Made by a program: the position numbers and the translations under genes
Shown here: positions 13,682 to 17,321 of the stretch, piece by piece
How positions within the stretch are numbered: the stretch's first letter is position 1
How the letters are laid out: every line of letters starts with the position of its first letter
Origin: JAWOGN01 sp046496815
GTDB lineage: Bacteria > Desulfobacterota > DSM-4660 > Desulfatiglandales > Desulfatiglandaceae
DNA: 17,321 nt
Assembly: GCA_046496815.1 (NCBI GenBank)
Contig: JAWOGN010000104.1
Span: 1 to 17,321, forward strand
Direction: 5' to 3'
The notes under the pieces: model-generated
What the model saw: only the letters and a program-made list of their open reading frames with translations
What the model was told of the DNA's origin: nothing
Databases searched by the model: none

Positions 13682-15913
13682 ATGTACAGGTATCTCGGAA
13701 TTTACATCCAAGGCGCCTATCTATCCGGCACCCTTTTATGGATCGTGTTCCTGTTCTCTTTGAACTGGACCCCTCTTGCAGTTGCCGAGGACAGCTCCTC
13801 AGAAAGATTTCTTCCAGGTAACGAAGAAGCACCTTGGCAAATAACGGCCGAAAGCATCACTTACAAGGCGGAAGGAATCATCGTCGCTGAAGGGGATGTG
13901 GTCATCCACCAAACGGACCAAACCTTGTATGCGCAAATAGCCACCTATAACGTGAACACCGGAATCGCCGAGGTATCCGGAGATGTAAGATTTGAGTACG
14001 GAAAGGACATTTTTACGGGGAAACAGGGAATCTTTCACCTCAAAAATCAGACGGGCAAAATCAATAACGCCCGCCTATTCTTGGCCGAAAATCATTTCTA
14101 CATCACCGGCGAAGTTGTGGAAAAAATCGGACCCGATACCTATCTCATCAAAAACTGTGAAGTCACCACATGTGATGGGGCTAAACCTGATTGGAGCATT
14201 TCTGCCGTCGAAATGGAAGTGACCATCGAGGGATACGGAACTGTGAAACACGCGTCCTTTAGGATTCGCGAAAAACCGGTTCTCTATCTACCGTACCTGA
14301 TTTTTCCCGCCAAGACAAAACGGCAGAGCGGATTGCTGCCACCCCGGATGGGATCTTCCACGCTTAACGGTGTCGATGTCGAGCTGCCTTTCTTTTGGGC
14401 GATTTCAGATCAAACCGACGCAAGTTTTTATCAGCGCTACATGAGCAAGCGCGGCTACATGCAAGGCGTGGAATTCCGCTATGTGGCGGATGAGAATTCA
14501 GAAGGGACGGTTCTTTTCGATATCCTTTCCCGGGACAAAAAAAGCAAAGACTTGAACGATCCCGACGATGCGGAGATCACTCCGTTTTCTCGCACCAATG
14601 ATACGCGATATTGGCTCAGGAGCAAGGCGGATCAAGATTTGCCTTTCGATATCACAAGCCGCTTGGATGTCGACTACGTAAGCGATCAGGATTACCTGAG
14701 GGAATTTGAGACATTCATATACTACGGATTTGAGGCGAGACCTGACTTGGTCGAGGAATTCGGGCGCCCGCTGGAAGACAAAAGGCACCCTTTTCGGACT
14801 TCAAGGGTGAGATTCAGCCGCGACCAGGATGCCTACAGCCTCCAGGCCGCTTCCAGCTATTCCCAAACGGTCGGCAATCCGGACGCAGAAGACAAAACGG
14901 CTCAGCCCCTTGCGGGCTTGTCTTTCACCTTTCTCCCCGAAAAAGTGATGAAATCTCCGCTGCAACTCACCCTGAATTCAAACTATGATTACATCCGGCG
15001 GGAAACGGGCCCGAAAGGCCATAGCCTCTCCGTCACCCCGGAACTCGCAATGCCGCTGTGGTTCGGCCGGTATCTGGAATTTGAACCTTTCTTTCGCTAC
15101 ACCTATGACCTGCTGTGGTCTGAGGGAGACGCCGAAAGCACGGATCGTCAAACCAAGAGCGTATATGAAGCAGGAGGAAATCTCATCACAAACCTGGAGC
15201 GGATGTATGACATCGATTGGCGAAGTGCCAAAAGATTGAAGCATCAAATTCGGCCCATACTCAGTTACAATTACCTCGTCCCTCAAGACAAGGAGGATGC
15301 AAGGCCCTGGTTTGTAGCGACCGACGCTGAAGAGCGGACCAACCGGATTGCCTTCTCCGTAGAAAACTTCCTGGATGCCCGGCTGGAAACCAAGAAAGGT
15401 GACGTACAATACCGACAGTGGGCCACCCTAACTCTGACTCAGGGCTATGATATTGACGAAGCGAGACGGGACACGAAGCCCGGCGAAAATCGCAGGCCAT
15501 TCGAGCCGCTGAGTGCCTCCATGCGGGTGCAGCCGTTTGCAGGCATCGACTTTCTCGGCACGGCGGAATGGGACCACTATGATCATAAGATAACTTCTGC
15601 GGATGTCTCCCTTGTGCTGACCGTCAAACGTTCCGGTGACCGAAGAGACTATTTTAAATTCGATTATCAATTCGATGAAGCAGGCCAAGAGAGCATCAAT
15701 TACTGGATCGATGTGAACCTTGTCCGCGGATTCTCAGCCGGAACCTCTCTAAAGCGGGACCTCGATGCAAACGAAAATGTGTCAAACAGCTATTGGCTCG
15801 GCTACCAGAACCAGTGCTGGGGAGTGAAGCTTGCCACCAGGTTTGAGGATGACAAAACAGAGGTGAGCCTGCTTTTCAATCTCCTGGGTCTCGGGGATTT
15901 CAAGGCAAGGTGA
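13682..15913 (+). CDS. lptD: LPS-assembly outer-membrane protein LptD
   Basis: LptD is the outer-membrane barrel that, with LptE, inserts lipopolysaccharide into the outer leaflet at the end of the Lpt bridge. From ATG 13682 the protein has 743 residues, with a signal peptide ending PLAVA before EDSS (about 1-35). An OstA/LptA-like jellyroll domain follows (about 50-175, with the ITAESITY and VVAEGDV-type strands). The periplasmic Cys pair is C159 and C164 (NCEVTTCDG). A long barrel with LPYLIFPAKTKRQSG near its entry ends in FNLLGLGDFKA. Cys712 (NQCW) is the expected barrel partner for the disulfide; E. coli has two Cys there, this protein one. An alternative GTG start at 13541 overlaps folC by 4 nt and gives 790 residues, but would place 47 residues before the signal peptide. 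Neither start has a good ribosome site. Confidence 0.93.
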   Translation: MYRYLGIYIQGAYLSGTLLWIVFLFSLNWTPLAVAEDSSSERFLPGNEEAPWQITAESITYKAEGIIVAEGDVVIHQTDQTLYAQIATYNVNTGIAEVSGDVRFEYGKDIFTGKQGIFHLKNQTGKINNARLFLAENHFYITGEVVEKIGPDTYLIKNCEVTTCDGAKPDWSISAVEMEVTIEGYGTVKHASFRIREKPVLYLPYLIFPAKTKRQSGLLPPRMGSSTLNGVDVELPFFWAISDQTDASFYQRYMSKRGYMQGVEFRYVADENSEGTVLFDILSRDKKSKDLNDPDDAEITPFSRTNDTRYWLRSKADQDLPFDITSRLDVDYVSDQDYLREFETFIYYGFEARPDLVEEFGRPLEDKRHPFRTSRVRFSRDQDAYSLQAASSYSQTVGNPDAEDKTAQPLAGLSFTFLPEKVMKSPLQLTLNSNYDYIRRETGPKGHSLSVTPELAMPLWFGRYLEFEPFFRYTYDLLWSEGDAESTDRQTKSVYEAGGNLITNLERMYDIDWRSAKRLKHQIRPILSYNYLVPQDKEDARPWFVATDAEERTNRIAFSVENFLDARLETKKGDVQYRQWATLTLTQGYDIDEARRDTKPGENRRPFEPLSASMRVQPFAGIDFLGTAEWDHYDHKITSADVSLVLTVKRSGDRRDYFKFDYQFDEAGQESINYWIDVNLVRGFSAGTSLKRDLDANENVSNSYWLGYQNQCWGVKLATRFEDDKTEVSLLFNLLGLGDFKAR

Positions 15914-16015
15914 AGCAGCTATTGGGCGCAAGCGCTCAATTGAGAGAAGTCGGCTGTAAGCATTCCGCAATCTCGAGAAGGATACCAAAATCAAGCGCTT
16001 TCTTTCTTTAAAACC

Positions 16016-16951
16016 TCATCGATTTCGATCCCCCAAACGGTCCAAGAGAATCACCACGACGAGCCCTCCCACCATCAAAAGGAGGGGAATCACGAATTCG
16101 CCGCTCCGCGGGAGGATATTTGCCTGAACCAGGGGAACAACCCTGCCGTGGATGTCTGCCACACTCTCCAGTGTTTCTTTCCAAGGCCACACCTTCCTCA
16201 GGGACCCGAGCATCAAGCCCGTAAGGACGGCAACCATCAGATCATGGTATTTTTCCAGCAGCCAGCCCAGCAGGCGGGAAAACGCAATGATTCCCGCACA
16301 GGCCCCCGTCGCCACCAAGCCCAGTACGAAAAGATCCTTCTGATTGACTGCCTCAAGCACGTATTGATATTTGCCCAACAAGAGCAAAACGAAGGAGCCC
16401 GATATCCCTGGAAGAACCATGGCACATATCGCAACGGCCCCGCAAAGGATGAGAAACCACGGCGCGTCGGGGGTCGATACCGGCACCAGACCGACGAGAA
16501 AATAGCTTCCGATGGTGCCGCCCACCAGGCATAGCCATGTCGAAGGTCGCCATATCTGAACGCGCCGACCAACCGTAAGGACCGAGGCGAATATCAACCC
16601 AAAAAAAAACGACCAGATATGAATGGGACTGTTCTGCAGCAGCCGGCTCAGAATTTGAGCCAAAGTAAAAATTGCCGTAAAAATGCCGATACCCACCGCC
16701 AAAAGGAACTTCCAGGAGATGTGATCCGCCAGCTGTCGAAATTGAAGCGCCAGAAGAAGCCGAAGGCTTTTCAAGTCAAAGGATTTGATGGCTTCGATCA
16801 GCTCTTCGTAGATACCCAGTATGAAGGCCATGGTTCCGCCGGACACACCCGGAACCACATCGGATGCCCCCATACAGACACCTTTCAGCGACAAAACCAC
16901 ATAGTCGGTGAAAGATCTTGACGCGGATTGCTGTCGGTTGCTTTTTTCCAT
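16016..16951 (-). CDS. DUF368 family membrane protein (PopT-type undecaprenyl-phosphate translocase)
   Basis: This integral inner-membrane protein belongs to a family reported to return undecaprenyl phosphate (C55-P) across the membrane for reuse in peptidoglycan and surface-polymer synthesis. From ATG 16951 it has 311 residues with eight or more hydrophobic spans. The hallmark ASDVVPGVSGGTMAF is near the N-terminus (PGVSG at 34-38) and a second copy, MVLPGISGSFVLLLLGKY, begins at 179 (PGISG at 181-185), showing the internal repeat of the fold. A longer TTG start at 17032 would add 27 polar residues without a ribosome site, so I reject it. The ribosome site before 16951 is weak (GGA close to ATG). 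It converges with lptD (102-nt gap, 15914-16015, with a short hairpin near 15923-15940 and no clear terminator). Confidence 0.9.
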   Translation of the reverse strand: MEKSNRQQSASRSFTDYVVLSLKGVCMGASDVVPGVSGGTMAFILGIYEELIEAIKSFDLKSLRLLLALQFRQLADHISWKFLLAVGIGIFTAIFTLAQILSRLLQNSPIHIWSFFFGLIFASVLTVGRRVQIWRPSTWLCLVGGTIGSYFLVGLVPVSTPDAPWFLILCGAVAICAMVLPGISGSFVLLLLGKYQYVLEAVNQKDLFVLGLVATGACAGIIAFSRLLGWLLEKYHDLMVAVLTGLMLGSLRKVWPWKETLESVADIHGRVVPLVQANILPRSGEFVIPLLLMVGGLVVVILLDRLGDRNR

Positions 16952-17082
16952 TTCCGTTCGGATTCGTTGGTTGCGGTTCGGCCGTCTTATTTCAAAGAAT
17001 TGCTGCGACCCGAAGAATCCGGCTGCGTGCAAGTTGATCAGCGGACGGATTTGATACGGCCCTTTCCCTGCGTCGGCATCTC

Positions 17083-17104
17083 AGCGCCTGGGCGCGCTTT
17101 TTTT
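17083..17104 (+). terminator. Terminator-like hairpin with T-run and no evident gene
   Basis: AGCGC (17083-17087), a 6-nt loop and GCGCT (17094-17098) are followed by seven T (17098-17104) on the plus strand. It sits within the leader of the minus-strand DUF368 gene, antisense to it. No plus-strand gene upstream is supported. The stem is short, so it may be chance. Confidence 0.3.
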
Positions 17105-17172
17105 CTCCTCGCTTGCGACGGATGATCCATCCTGCTGCCAACGCGATGCCTTCCGGTTGTGCAGGCTTGTCC

Positions 17173-17200
17173 ATTATCAAATAATAAGGCGGGTTAGCAA
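17173..17200 (-). promoter_or_regulatory. Candidate promoter of the DUF368 gene
   Basis: On the minus strand TTGCTA (17195-17200) and GATAAT (17173-17178, 5/6) are separated by 16 bp. It would give a leader of about 215 nt to the ATG at 16951. The right-end gap (16952-17321) contains this, the strong plus-strand promoter and the hairpin at 17083-17104. Confidence 0.35.
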
Positions 17201-17234
17201 GCTCAAACTGGGGTCTCACTTCCGCTCGGCCACC

Positions 17235-17263
17235 TTGACAGATTTTGTCCCTTCATTTATAGT
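17235..17263 (+). promoter_or_regulatory. Near-consensus sigma70 promoter pointing out of the window
   Basis: TTGACA (17235-17240, 6/6), 17 bp, TATAGT (17258-17263, 5/6) is the best promoter in the window. Transcription would start near 17270 and run rightward past the end. No start codon with a ribosome site appears in the last 50 nt, so the served gene or RNA lies outside. Confidence 0.65.
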
Positions 17264-17321
17264 GTCCATACTTGTATCCACGGAATTCAAATTTGATGAA
17301 ATCGTAAAAAGTCGTCACCCC

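Noticed and set aside
16992..17219. Minus-strand 75-codon ORF upstream of the DUF368 gene
   Set aside because: GTG start with no clear ribosome site, Arg-rich low-information sequence, overlaps the candidate promoter and leader; no recognisable family.
1..17321. CRISPR array, mobile element, toxin-antitoxin or phage-defence system
   Set aside because: No regularly spaced direct repeats, transposase, integrase, nuclease or small two-gene toxin module is visible; the genes are ordinary transport, metabolic and envelope functions.

Overview
The window looks like a chromosomal segment of a Gram-negative bacterium with about 50% GC. An LPS-assembly outer-membrane protein (LptD) rules out a Gram-positive host. 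The gene style and the degenerate GAAC(n)TTGAACC intergenic repeats remind me of Desulfobacterota (former Deltaproteobacteria), but no marker gene here proves that. I see no rRNA, tRNA, CRISPR array, insertion sequence or phage gene. I do not see a clear new multi-gene system; the more unusual signals are RNA-structure features around two ABC importer operons.

Left part, plus strand (1-4928): the 3' end of a HAD-type phosphatase gene is followed, after a 267-nt gap with a candidate promoter and a 15-nt dyad against the ribosome site, by a complete carbohydrate/glycerol-phosphate class (UgpBAEC-like) importer. Its order is ATPase, periplasmic binding protein, permease, permease, ending in a probable intrinsic terminator. 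A 9-bp hairpin separates the binding-protein gene from the first permease gene and could exchange partners with the permease ribosome site.

Middle part, minus strand (5117-9760): a second importer of the FbpABC/AfuABC type (binding protein, fused double permease, ATPase) is read toward the first from a strong sigma70-like promoter at 9731-9760. Here too a 10-bp hairpin follows the binding-protein gene. The substrate is not readable: no Tyr-Tyr iron ligand pair is evident, and the binding protein has an extra helical C-terminal tail. The tail-to-tail junction (4892-5116) and the gaps in this operon hold REP-like and GTTCAA-type short repeats.

Next on the minus strand are a zinc-dependent alcohol dehydrogenase of the MDR family (9873-10907) and a YciC-like multispanning membrane protein (11071-11784). 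A 461-nt divergent gap leads to a plus-strand pair, folC (folate biosynthesis) and lptD (LPS export to the outer membrane). Convergent with lptD is a DUF368 (PopT-type) membrane protein, thought to recycle undecaprenyl phosphate, the lipid carrier for peptidoglycan and O-antigen synthesis. lptD and this gene therefore form a small envelope neighbourhood. The right edge has divergent promoters, including a near-consensus plus-strand one that fires out of the window.
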